A stretch of DNA of 52,008 nucleotides from Spirochaetales bacterium (GTDB lineage: Bacteria > Spirochaetota > Spirochaetia > JABEVK01). The stretch spans positions 1-52,008 of the forward strand of contig JABEVK010000041.1 of the NCBI GenBank assembly GCA_013044245.1, in the 5' to 3' direction. Below, piece by piece: positions 17,856 through 25,320 of the stretch. The stretch's first letter is position 1. Every line of letters starts with the position of its first letter. The position numbers and the translations under genes are program-made. The notes beneath the pieces are model-generated. The model was not told the DNA's origin. It saw only the letters and a list, made by a program, of their open reading frames with translations, and searched no databases.

Positions 17856-18694
17856 TCAAACCGGAACCCAGTTTCCGAACTTTATGGCCAATTGGTTGAC
17901 GGCCTGGCCCCATTCCCGTACCGGCATTGTCCACCGCTTAGTGATGTTCTGCAAGGCCCTGTACAGGAGCTTCAGGGCGGCCTGGTCGGTCGAGAAGGAA
18001 CCGTTGACCTTGGTCACTCGCCGCAGACTCATGTTCAAGGATTCGATAGCGTTGGTCGTGTAGATGACCTTCCGGATTTCGGCGGTGTACCCCAGGTAGT
18101 GGGTGAGCTTGTCCCAGTTGGAATCCCTGGACCGGTAGATGAGGGAGTACTTCTTTTTCCAGTTTTCGCCGAAATCCTCGAGGGCCTCCCTGGCTACCGC
18201 TTCGGTGGGAGCTTTGTAGATCGGCTTGAGGTCCTAAGCGATGACCTTGCGGTCTTTGAAGGTGACCAGCTTGGTGGAAACCTCCGTGTGGTAGAGGTCT
18301 CGGATGTGTTCGGTTATCTCCCAGGTCGACATCCCCTTGGCGTACATCGACAAAATCTGTTCATCGAAGACGTCGAAGTGGGTCTGGTTCTTGGCGACGA
18401 GCTTGGGATCAAAGTCGCCGTTGCGGTCCCTAGGCACTTCAATCCTCAGGTCGCCCTTGGTGGTTTTTAGCGTCTTGGCTGAGGTCCCGTTGCGGCTGTT
18501 CCCGGTATTGTTCCCGGCCACCGAATGCTTGTCGTAACCCAGGTGGTCGGTCATCTCGCCCTGAATGTCCGCTCAACCAAGGACTTGGTCAGCTCCTTCA
18601 AAATTCCGTTCTCCCCGATCAGGTCCTCGGGTTTCTTGTAGTACTTCATCAACTCATCGAGCAGTTCTTTGGTAATGCCCTGCGGCCTCCTCAC
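17856..18694 (-). pseudogene. IS256-family transposase remnant lacking its catalytic core
   Basis: The N-terminal part reads ITKELLDELMKYYKKPEDL and ELTKSLVER, then shifts frame near 18565 to GEMTDHLGYDKHS. It continues through QILSMYAKGMSTWEITEHI, the usual pre-catalytic region. It then jumps directly from VSTKL to FKDRKVIA, which in intact relatives are more than 100 residues apart, so most or all of the DDE core is gone. A TAG codon at about 18235 interrupts the frame before DLKPIYKAPTEAVA. The C-terminal part is well kept: YTTNAIESLN, LRRVTKVNGSF, LLYRALQNITKRW. The protein cannot be active, although the ends could be mobilised by a related transposase. Confidence 0.85.
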
Positions 18695-18709
18695 GAAAAG
18701 AATAGGCCG

Positions 18710-18734
18710 TTTACACAGAATTTGTTACAGGCTC
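18710..18734 (-). repeat. IS256-type terminal inverted repeat, right
   Basis: On the minus strand it reads GAGCCTGTAACAAATTCTGT then GTAAA. It pairs with the left repeat over about 25 bases, with mismatches at the CT/TC and AA/GG positions. Confidence 0.85.
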
Positions 18735-19085
18735 CTGGGCGCCAGCACCATGATAAACGCCTTGCCGGTGGATCCATCATTGCATACTCTTTATACCGTT
18801 CAGAATCAAACTAGTTTACAGACTTTTGTGTCTAATTCAGCAAGTTCAACCACACCATTGACAATCTCAACGGGGAGTTTGCTAAGCTTTCCCTCTCCTG
18901 CTACATCGGTTGCTATGAATAATGTCGTCTTCGCCTTTGCTCTGGACCAACAAGTGTAACATTTTTACTATTCTGGGGGGACGCTGACGTCGGGTGGTAA
19001 TTATGTATACTCTGCTAGTATGAATAAAACGATGGGACACCGACTTATGGTACTTAGCAGTTTCTTATTCTGTGGCGACCTCTAA
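18735..19085 (+). pseudogene. Remnant of a repeat (beta-propeller-like) protein
   Basis: From the ATG at 18750 the plus-strand frame reads ALPVDPSLHTLYTVQNQTS, then FPSPATSVAMNNVVFAFALD. It hits TAA at 18957 and continues in the same frame with YYSGGTLTSGGNYVYSASM to a second stop at 19083-19085. The VDPS..TLYTV and GGNYVYSAS pieces resemble blades of lactonase/YVTN-type propellers, but this is a weak resemblance. Its 5' end is cut by the IS element. The remaining bases up to 19201 hold no recognisable feature. Confidence 0.4.
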
Positions 19086-19201
19086 CGTAAGTAATACCGG
19101 TTATCAGTCTATGCCCTTCGCTACGACGATAGCGGACCTGGTAGTCCTAAGATATAATTAGGGCCGATGCAAACCGGGATTGTTCTTGCGCGGGAGCACC
19201 C

Positions 19202-19876
19202 TTATCGAAAGTCGTCCAGGGTGACCTCTCGGTAATTGTGAATCATTCGGTCAAGGACCACGGTAGAGAGTTTTGCCTTTCCTGCCGCCTCTGACCAGAT
19301 CCCGTAAACCTTGCCGGCACCGGCGGCTCGCGCGGCTTGTACCCCGAGAATTCCGTCTTCGACCACAATGCATTTTGACGGGGAGACGCCCAGCCGTTCG
19401 ATGGCTTTGCTGAAAAGTGCGGGGTGCGGTTTGCCGGGCATGGTGCCGTCGTCGTAGATGATTCGGTCGGGTTTGAACCAGCGGTGGAGGCCGAAGGTCT
19501 CAATGTAGAAATCAACATTTGATCGCCCGGCTGCCGTACCGATCCCGATTTCGATGTCGTTCGACAAACAGGTTTCAAACAGCTCGACGGCACCCTCGAC
19601 TAAAGTGACCCGGTGCGGAAGCGAGATCAACAGCTCGCGGTAGGTGACTTCTTTTTCTTCAGAAAGTCGCTGGGCCTCTTCTGGGTCGGGCTCGTGCCCC
19701 AAAAGGAGAGGCCATATCTCGGCATTGGTTCGACCGACAAATTGATGGTGCCATTCCTCGTCGGTCAATTCCCGGCCAAGGTGGAGTTGGGCCACCCGAC
19801 GCCAGACTTGTTCGTGGAGGTCCATATCAAACAAAAGGGTGCCGTTAAAATCAAAAACGATGCCTTGATAGGTCAA
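19202..19876 (-). CDS. HAD-superfamily phosphatase / beta-phosphoglucomutase-like
   Basis: This is a HAD subfamily IA hydrolase of about 224 residues. Motif I appears as VFDFNGTLL, with Asn at the position of the second catalytic Asp (DFN instead of DxD). Motif III/IV appears as GKPHPALFSKAIERLG and VVEDGILGVQAARAAG, with the Lys and the acidic Mg2+ site. The helical cap lies between. TTG at 19876 is preferred because gaggag lies 6 bases upstream and the encoded protein then begins just before motif I. The longer frame from 19954 adds 26 residues unlike the family. The substrate is probably a small sugar phosphate. The missing second Asp is a feature of phosphonatase/dehalogenase-like members, so mutase activity is doubtful. 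Confidence 0.8.
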   Translation of the reverse strand: MTYQGIVFDFNGTLLFDMDLHEQVWRRVAQLHLGRELTDEEWHHQFVGRTNAEIWPLLLGHEPDPEEAQRLSEEKEVTYRELLISLPHRVTLVEGAVELFETCLSNDIEIGIGTAAGRSNVDFYIETFGLHRWFKPDRIIYDDGTMPGKPHPALFSKAIERLGVSPSKCIVVEDGILGVQAARAAGAGKVYGIWSEAAGKAKLSTVVLDRMIHNYREVTLDDFR

Positions 19877-20192
19877 ATAATGCTCCTCGTGTGAACTCCC
19901 TAGGCTACGAAAACCAGCCAATTTGTCAAGATCGGGCTTGTAGTCCTTTCGCAAACTGGGGTGAAAGGGCTGTAAGCATCAAATTATCCCAATGTCCTGT
20001 TCTCATCCAGTGGTCGGTACCCTGACTGTTGGCTACTTCGCAAAAAGCCAAGGTCATATTAATACATATTTGTTGTTCTTTCGCCCTTCTTGTTACTAGA
20101 TTGTTAATAGTACATCTTTGTTCTTTTCTTTTTCAAAATCATACGCTTCAATAACTTATGCATATTGGCACGGTATTTGCTTTGACATATTT
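19877..20192. promoter_or_regulatory. Divergent upstream region of the CheY-CheX-Amt kinase operon
   Basis: This gap of about 316 bases is AT-rich near its right end. It contains the sigma-54-type element described separately and two similar T-rich stretches (TTTGTTGTTCTTTC near 20070 and CTTTGTTCTTTTC near 20115). These could be an activator or IHF-type upstream site. No NtrC consensus site was recognised. The left end holds the HAD gene ribosome site. Confidence 0.4.
20165..20181 (+). promoter_or_regulatory. Sigma-54 (RpoN) -24/-12 promoter
   Basis: TTGGCACGGTATTTGCT matches the RpoN consensus yTGGCACG-N4-TTGCw at every informative position. The GG (20167-20168) and GC (20179-20180) elements have the required spacing. 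Transcription would start about 12 bases downstream of the GC, at about 20192, directly before the ATG of the CheY gene at 20193. Sigma-54 promoters need an enhancer-binding ATPase, none of which is encoded in the window. Confidence 0.75.
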
Positions 20193-20558
20193 ATGAGAAT
20201 AATGATTGTCGATGATTCCAGCATCATGCGCCGGGCGATTACGAAGTACCTGACTCCCTTAGGCTTCGAAATCGTCGGTACCGCCGGTAACGGGCAAGAA
20301 GCCCTTCAACTCTACCGTGAACAGCCTGCCGAGCTTGTCACCCTCGACATCACAATGCCTCAGATGGACGGTTTAGCCTGCCTTCAAGCGTTGAAGGAAA
20401 TCAACTCCGAGGTAAGAGTTTTAGTCATTTCAGCACTCAGTGATTCTCAAACAGGACTAAAAGCTTTAAAGCTAGGAGCAAAATCTTTTTTGCCCAAACC
20501 TTTCACCGAAGCCCAGCTGATCAACGAGATTCAGCGCATTGCAGGGAGTAAACCATGA
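20193..20558 (+). CDS. CheY-like single-domain response regulator (operon A)
   Basis: This is a stand-alone receiver domain of about 121 residues with no output domain. The acidic pair is MIVDDSS near residue 7, the phosphoacceptor is Asp52 in VTLDITMPQMDG, the conserved Ser/Thr lies in LVISALS, and the Lys in FLPKPF. The ATG at 20193 begins exactly at the first strand of the fold. The longer frame from 20118 would run through the promoter. No ribosome site precedes 20193, and the predicted transcript start lies next to it, so translation may be leaderless. Its gene overlaps the following CheX gene by four bases. The likely phosphodonor is the Amt-linked kinase two genes downstream. Confidence 0.9.
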   Translation: MRIMIVDDSSIMRRAITKYLTPLGFEIVGTAGNGQEALQLYREQPAELVTLDITMPQMDGLACLQALKEINSEVRVLVISALSDSQTGLKALKLGAKSFLPKPFTEAQLINEIQRIAGSKP

Positions 20559-21001
20559 CAGAAGGCGAACTCAAGTTTTTTATCGATGTCGTCACGGAAT
20601 ACTTTGAGCAGATTACCGGTGAAAGTGCGGGAATGGGTATTCCTTACATCAAGAGTGAAGAGCCTGCCGTTTTATCCTTTACGGGGCTGATAGGGATCTC
20701 GGGTCCCAGAAAGGGAGCGATTTACTTTACCGCTGAAAAGGCTCTCCTTTCTTCCTTAACACGCGAAATTCTTGACCTTGTTGACCCAGACGACGACTCA
20801 CTTCTGGACATGGTAGGTGAGCTCACCAACACGATTGCAGGAAACGTCCGTAAAAGCTTTGGTGCCGATTTTTTGATCTCGGTACCGATGCTCATCAAGG
20901 GCAAACCTACGGATATCCTGATGCGTTTAAAACCCCCTGTGTTTATTGTTCCCATCTTGTGGCGTAAAGAAAAGGCGTTTTTAGCCGTGGGGTTGGAGTA
21001 A
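20555..21001 (+). CDS. cheX: CheX-type CheY phosphatase (operon A)
   Basis: This 148-residue protein of the CheC/CheX/FliY group dephosphorylates CheY-P. The catalytic E-x-x-N motif is GELTN (Glu89, Asn92) inside the helix MVGELTNTIAGNVRKSFG. That is a single helix of the CheX kind, not the duplicated CheC kind. It starts at ATGA overlapping the CheY stop and is followed after four bases by the kinase. The arrangement suggests fixed stoichiometry of regulator, phosphatase and kinase. The C-terminal strand ends in FLAVGLE, as in the second copy (FNLSVGLE). Confidence 0.85.
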   Translation: MTEGELKFFIDVVTEYFEQITGESAGMGIPYIKSEEPAVLSFTGLIGISGPRKGAIYFTAEKALLSSLTREILDLVDPDDDSLLDMVGELTNTIAGNVRKSFGADFLISVPMLIKGKPTDILMRLKPPVFIVPILWRKEKAFLAVGLE

Positions 21002-21005
21002 TCGT

Positions 21006-23735
21006 ATGCACCCAACACCCGTCGACGTTTTGTGGATTTTGATAGCCTCAGCCCTGGTCTTCGTCATGCGCCTGGGTTTTGCCATGTTAGAATCGGGCTT
21101 GGTTCGTTCCAAAAACTCGATCAACGTTTCGGCCAAGGTTTTGACTGACCTGGGTGTTGCCCTTATTGCCTTTTGGGTCGTGGGATTTGGCATTATGTTC
21201 GGCACCTCGTGGAAAGGCCTATGGGGAACAAATGACTTTTTGCTGGATTTTGGAAGTTTATGGACATCGCTGTTTTTTCTTTTTCATGCCATGTTCGCTT
21301 CGACGGGCGCCACGATTGTTTCAGGGGCCGTGGCCGAAAGAATCAGATTTTCGTCTTACTTGTTGATAACCCTTCTCTTTGCGGCTGTTATTTATCCCGT
21401 TTTAGGACACTGGGTTTGGGGAGGCTCTCTTACAGGCACAACGGTAGGTTGGCTGGGAAAGTTAGGTTTTCGTGACTTTGCAGGGTCTACCGTCGTGCAT
21501 TCAACGGGGGGTTGGGTATCGTTAGCCGTGATCTTGATTTTAGGTCCACGGCAAGGACACTACAATCAAGACGGCTCAGTGAACCGCGTCACGGGAGCGG
21601 GTCTTCAAACCTCAATCTTTGGTACCATCCTTTTGTGGTTCGGTTGGTTTGGTTTCAATGGAGGCTCAACCTTAGCCCTTAACGATCAAGTCCCTGCAAT
21701 TATCCTCAAAACTTCTTTTTCTGGCGCGGCCGGAATGCTCACAGCCCTCTTTTTGGGGTGGAGGCTTCGAGGCTATCCCGATGTCAGTCTGCTGATTAAT
21801 GGTGCCTTAGCCGGATTGGTAGGAGCTACCGCTTCGGCGCCCTGGATTAGCACCGGGTCGTCTTTGATCGTTGGGGCAATTTCAGCCCTTGTCATGCTGG
21901 CCTTAGAGTACCTTCTTGATCGTTGGCGTATCGATGATGCTGTAACGGCCATTCCTGTCCATTTAGGGGCAGGTATCTGGGGAACCCTCGCCGTTGGACT
22001 TTTTGGTGACCCCCACCTCCTCGACACAGGCCTAAATTGGGAACAGCAAACGCTGATTCAACTTCTGGGAATTCTTGCGTGTGGAGCTTGGGCCTTTGGC
22101 GTCACCTGGGGAGTTGCCTTTGTCGTCAACCGTTTTCGACGCTTTCGTGTCACATCTGCCGATGAGGCGGCAGGACTCAATGTCATTGAGCACAAAGCGT
22201 CTACCGAACTTTATGACTTATTTCGAACCCTTGAAGAACAATCCCGTTCCGGTGACCTGAATCTGCGTGCGCCTGTGGAACCTTTTACCGAAGTTGGACA
22301 AATTGCCTCGCAGTACAACAAAGTTATGGATCGCCTGCAGGAAAACCTCGTCGCCAAGGCCGACTATTTGTCCATCCTCAACAACGTCCACGAAGGCCTG
22401 TTTTTAATTGACTCGGGGGGACGCATAGGCCCTTTTTACTCCTCGGTTTTAGAAGAATTCTTGGGCTCTGTTCCCTTGGCAGGAGCGAACTTTGCTCAAG
22501 TTTTGTCCCCTTTGGTGAACCCTGCTGTTATGGAGCCGTGGAAAGACTTCCATGACGTCCTTTTTAACTCTCAAATCGATGAGCAGGCTGTGGCGAGGCT
22601 CAACCCCCTAAGGCAAGTAGAACTTTGGACTAACAATGCCCCAGGCTCGGGCACCACACGGCACGCCCGATTTCAGTTCCGCCGTTTGACCGAAAACGGC
22701 CAAGTTGTCCGTGTTATGGTCATATTACGGGATGTGAGTTCAGAAATTGAACTTCAAAAAAACCTAGAGACTCAAAAAACAGAACGTGAAAGCGAAATGG
22801 AGCTCTTTTATAGGATTCTCCATATAGCCCCTGAACTGCTTGTCGACTTTCTTGCCGGTTTTGATCAAAAGTCCCGTCAAATTAACCTTTTGATGGAAGC
22901 TGGTCAGCATACCCCTCAAGATGTTCTGAAACACACTTTTCGCGTTCTTCATGGGTTGAAAGGGGAGGCCTCGCTCTTGGACCTGCCCTTTTTGGTCAGC
23001 TCAATTCACGATATTGAAAACGAAATTCAGGCCTTGGAACATAAACCAGACCTCCAGAATTCTGATTTTCTTTCTCTTGCTTTAAAATTAGGCCGCTTTC
23101 AAGAAACGGGCCGAGAACTAAGTCAGCTTGTACAAAAGTTACGTAATTTTCAAACAAATATCGCTCAAGCCGACGTCAAAGCAAGCCATGGGCTGGTCTC
23201 GGCTTTGGAAGGTCTGGCTCAACGTACGGCCGGCAAATTGGGTAAAATGGTTTCACTCAAAACCTCTTTGAATTTTGAAGGAACCCTGGCTCGCGAAGAC
23301 TTGTCTTTTTGGCAAGAAATCCTGGCCCAGCTTGTTAAGAACGCCATCGTACACGGTATTGAACTTCCTGAAGAACGCCTGCGCCACGGAAAAAACAAAG
23401 TCGGTCAAATTACCCTTACGGCTGAAGTTCACGACCATTACGTGGTTCGGGCTAAAGATGACGGTCAGGGAATCGACCTTGAAGGCTTAAAAAAGAAAGC
23501 CCTGGAAAAGGGGTACGACCCCCAAACCGTCGCGCATTGGTCTCGTTCTGATGTCGTGCGTTTTCTTTTTACCGGGGGAGTGAGTACTGCACCAACCATT
23601 ACAGAAGATGCCGGACGCGGAGTAGGCCTTTCGTTCGTTAGCTCCCGACTTTCTGAGCGCGGTGGGCGTATAGCCGTAAGCTTTCATAAAGGGCATTACC
23701 TTGAATTTGTCCTAACCCTTCCCCAACGCAGGTGA
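21006..23735 (+). CDS. Ammonium transporter-CheA-like histidine kinase fusion
   Basis: This is a 909-residue fused receptor kinase. Residues 1 to about 385 form an 11-helix Amt/Rh domain. The pore twin histidines are kept: His165 in TVVHSTGG and His319 in PVHLGAGIWG. A linker with HAMP-like character follows, then a PAS domain from about residue 455 (NNVHEGLFLIDSGG). An Hpt domain centres on His649 in VLHGLKGEASLL. A CheA-type ATPase follows: N-box LVKNAIVHGIELPEE near residue 780, then DDGQGID and GRGVGLSFV. No ordinary DHp dimerisation helix pair and no CheW-like domain is seen. The protein probably senses or conducts ammonium and phosphorylates the CheY encoded two genes upstream. Amt-kinase fusions are known; the Hpt/CheA-type output is the unusual part. 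Confidence 0.88.
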   Translation: MHPTPVDVLWILIASALVFVMRLGFAMLESGLVRSKNSINVSAKVLTDLGVALIAFWVVGFGIMFGTSWKGLWGTNDFLLDFGSLWTSLFFLFHAMFASTGATIVSGAVAERIRFSSYLLITLLFAAVIYPVLGHWVWGGSLTGTTVGWLGKLGFRDFAGSTVVHSTGGWVSLAVILILGPRQGHYNQDGSVNRVTGAGLQTSIFGTILLWFGWFGFNGGSTLALNDQVPAIILKTSFSGAAGMLTALFLGWRLRGYPDVSLLINGALAGLVGATASAPWISTGSSLIVGAISALVMLALEYLLDRWRIDDAVTAIPVHLGAGIWGTLAVGLFGDPHLLDTGLNWEQQTLIQLLGILACGAWAFGVTWGVAFVVNRFRRFRVTSADEAAGLNVIEHKASTELYDLFRTLEEQSRSGDLNLRAPVEPFTEVGQIASQYNKVMDRLQENLVAKADYLSILNNVHEGLFLIDSGGRIGPFYSSVLEEFLGSVPLAGANFAQVLSPLVNPAVMEPWKDFHDVLFNSQIDEQAVARLNPLRQVELWTNNAPGSGTTRHARFQFRRLTENGQVVRVMVILRDVSSEIELQKNLETQKTERESEMELFYRILHIAPELLVDFLAGFDQKSRQINLLMEAGQHTPQDVLKHTFRVLHGLKGEASLLDLPFLVSSIHDIENEIQALEHKPDLQNSDFLSLALKLGRFQETGRELSQLVQKLRNFQTNIAQADVKASHGLVSALEGLAQRTAGKLGKMVSLKTSLNFEGTLAREDLSFWQEILAQLVKNAIVHGIELPEERLRHGKNKVGQITLTAEVHDHYVVRAKDDGQGIDLEGLKKKALEKGYDPQTVAHWSRSDVVRFLFTGGVSTAPTITEDAGRGVGLSFVSSRLSERGGRIAVSFHKGHYLEFVLTLPQRR

Positions 23736-23738
23736 TTT

Positions 23739-25145
23739 ATGTACCTCTACCGTGACCATTACAAAGTTTTTTTTGACACCTCGCGAGAAGGCATGTACAT
23801 CACCACCAAAGAAGGGTACTTCATTGATGCCAACCCGAGTTTTTGTCAAATGCTGTCTTTCACCAAGCTGGAGATTCTTAGACGCCATGTTGATGATATT
23901 TTGGCCTTGCCTATGGAACGCCGCCGATTCCGCAGTGAAATCGACTCAAGCGGTGCTGTTACGGCCTTTCGTATTAAACTTCGAGACAAACGGGGTGAAG
24001 AAGTAGCCTGCTCCATCAGTGCCGTGGTCTTAAGAGATTTTGAAGGTAATATCGACGGCTACATAGGGATGGTAAGGCTGGTTAAGCCGCAAACCCTGAG
24101 CCCTGAAGAAGCCGAAGCTCAACATTTTTCACTAGCTCTAAGGGGCTCGCACGACGGAGTATGGAATTGGGATCTCAAACGCGGAGAAGTTCAATTTTCC
24201 TCACGTTGGAAAGCCCTTTTGGGGTATTCTAGTTACGAGCTCAGCAACAGCATTTTTGAATGGTTTGACCGTGTTCACCCTGAAGACATGAACCAGTTGA
24301 AGCAGGGCATTCAAAGCTGTATTGTGGGCACGACTCCTGCCCTATCGACCTACTTTCGTATGAAAAACCGTAGTGACGAGTTCTTATGGATGATGGTAAG
24401 AGCGGTTGGCGATTTTGATGAAAACGGCAAGTGTACGTCTCTGGCTGGTTCGCTGAGCAACATCACGGCTCATATGAAACTTTTGGAAACACTCACCAAA
24501 GATAAAGCTGTGCTTTCACGTTATTTTTCGGGCGACATGTTGTCGCAACTTTTGCAAACGGGCAGTTCTCGATTGAAAGAAACTTCGGGAAAGGCCGCCA
24601 TCCTTGTGCTTAAAGTTCTCAATGTGCATGAGCTTTGGCAAACTCTTGGGTCAACCGCCTACGCTGAATTTCTGAACGAACTTCTCACCGACCTTATGGA
24701 TTTGGTGTATGGTCACCGAGGAAGTGTCAACAAAATTCTGGGGGATACGCTGCTCGTGAGTTTCGGCTGTCCCCTTTCCGACGAAGACGATCTTGAGCGC
24801 GCTGTAGAATGTGCTCGCGAGCTAGTGGGGTACTTGCAAACCTTTAATGATGTGCGTCCTGAGTTTCTCAGTGAAAGGCTCGAACTGGCGCTAGGGCTTG
24901 CTTGGGGTGACGTGTTTTCAGCAACGTTGGGAAGTGTCCACCGACTAGAATATACCTTGGTAGGACAACCCGTACACCGAGCGACCAAGCTTCAACAACT
25001 TTCTGAAAAACTCAAGGTGCCCTTGCTCTTAGACGATTCTGTCAGACAAAAATTTCCTCTGCGCTTTCCTTTTGTCAGTGCAGCTGAAGGTTTCCCTGGG
25101 GTGTGGACCCTAAGTTCAGATTCCTCTGGGAGTATTTCAAGATAG
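23739..25145 (+). CDS. PAS-PAS-degenerate class III nucleotide cyclase-like protein (operon A)
   Basis: This 468-residue soluble protein has PAS 1 at about residues 8-115 (FFDTSREGMYITTKEG). PAS 2 with a PAC end lies at about 125-250 (GVWNWDLKRGEVQFSSRWKAL). A class III adenylate/guanylate cyclase fold lies at about 275-455. The later cyclase landmarks are visible: NKILGDTLLVSFG with Asp336, and HRLEYTLVGQPVHRATKL. The first metal-binding Asp is replaced by Lys292 (LVLKVLN where active enzymes have FADI). The transition-state Asn region reads PVHRATK. Loss of a metal ligand suggests a non-catalytic nucleotide-binding or scaffold role. The gene begins three bases after the kinase stop, so it belongs to the same sigma-54 transcript. 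Confidence 0.8.
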   Translation: MYLYRDHYKVFFDTSREGMYITTKEGYFIDANPSFCQMLSFTKLEILRRHVDDILALPMERRRFRSEIDSSGAVTAFRIKLRDKRGEEVACSISAVVLRDFEGNIDGYIGMVRLVKPQTLSPEEAEAQHFSLALRGSHDGVWNWDLKRGEVQFSSRWKALLGYSSYELSNSIFEWFDRVHPEDMNQLKQGIQSCIVGTTPALSTYFRMKNRSDEFLWMMVRAVGDFDENGKCTSLAGSLSNITAHMKLLETLTKDKAVLSRYFSGDMLSQLLQTGSSRLKETSGKAAILVLKVLNVHELWQTLGSTAYAEFLNELLTDLMDLVYGHRGSVNKILGDTLLVSFGCPLSDEDDLERAVECARELVGYLQTFNDVRPEFLSERLELALGLAWGDVFSATLGSVHRLEYTLVGQPVHRATKLQQLSEKLKVPLLLDDSVRQKFPLRFPFVSAAEGFPGVWTLSSDSSGSISR

Positions 25146-25191
25146 ATTTCTGCCTCCTCGGGGCGAAGACTGTCTTGGCCTGTCAAACCCC

Positions 25192-25284
25192 TGCCAAATT
25201 GGGGTTTTGGCAAAAAATTTCCAGAATGGAAATTTTTAGATTCCCGTCGAGGAATTTTTGGTTTCCTGAGCGGGAACTTTTTTT
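25192..25284 (+). terminator. Four stacked hairpins closing operon A
   Basis: Four hairpins in a row lie between the convergent cyclase-like and sbcC genes. TGCCAAA/TTTGGCA is at 25192-25212. A perfect 10-bp stem AAAAATTTCC/GGAAATTTTT is at 25213-25237. ATTCC/GGAAT is at 25240-25255 with a T-run. GTTTCC/GGGAAC is at 25261-25277, followed by seven T. Three share a TTCC...GGAA core followed by T-runs, as if duplicated. Confidence 0.75.
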
Positions 25285-25320
25285 CTGCGAACAGAGACGT
25301 TTAAAAGCTATCAATAAGGC

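Larger units (their letters stand above)
17825..18734 (-). mobile_element. Internally deleted IS256-family insertion sequence
   Basis: The element is bounded by matching terminal inverted repeats at 17825-17850 and 18710-18734. It holds the two ends of an IS256-family (Mutator-like) transposase. Its length of 910 bases is about 400 below the usual 1.3-1.4 kb. The missing part corresponds to the catalytic core. The 8-9 bases flanking the two ends do not match, so no target duplication is visible. It lies between two broken genes facing opposite ways. Confidence 0.85.

Noticed and set aside
17892-18470. 192-codon plus-strand frame
   Set aside because: Antisense to the transposase remnant, Gly/Val-rich shadow translation.
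17816-18743. Target-site duplication around the IS element
   Set aside because: The flanking 8-9 bases on the two sides do not match.
20118-20192. Longer start for the operon A CheY
   Set aside because: It would read through the sigma-54 element and add 25 residues foreign to receiver domains.
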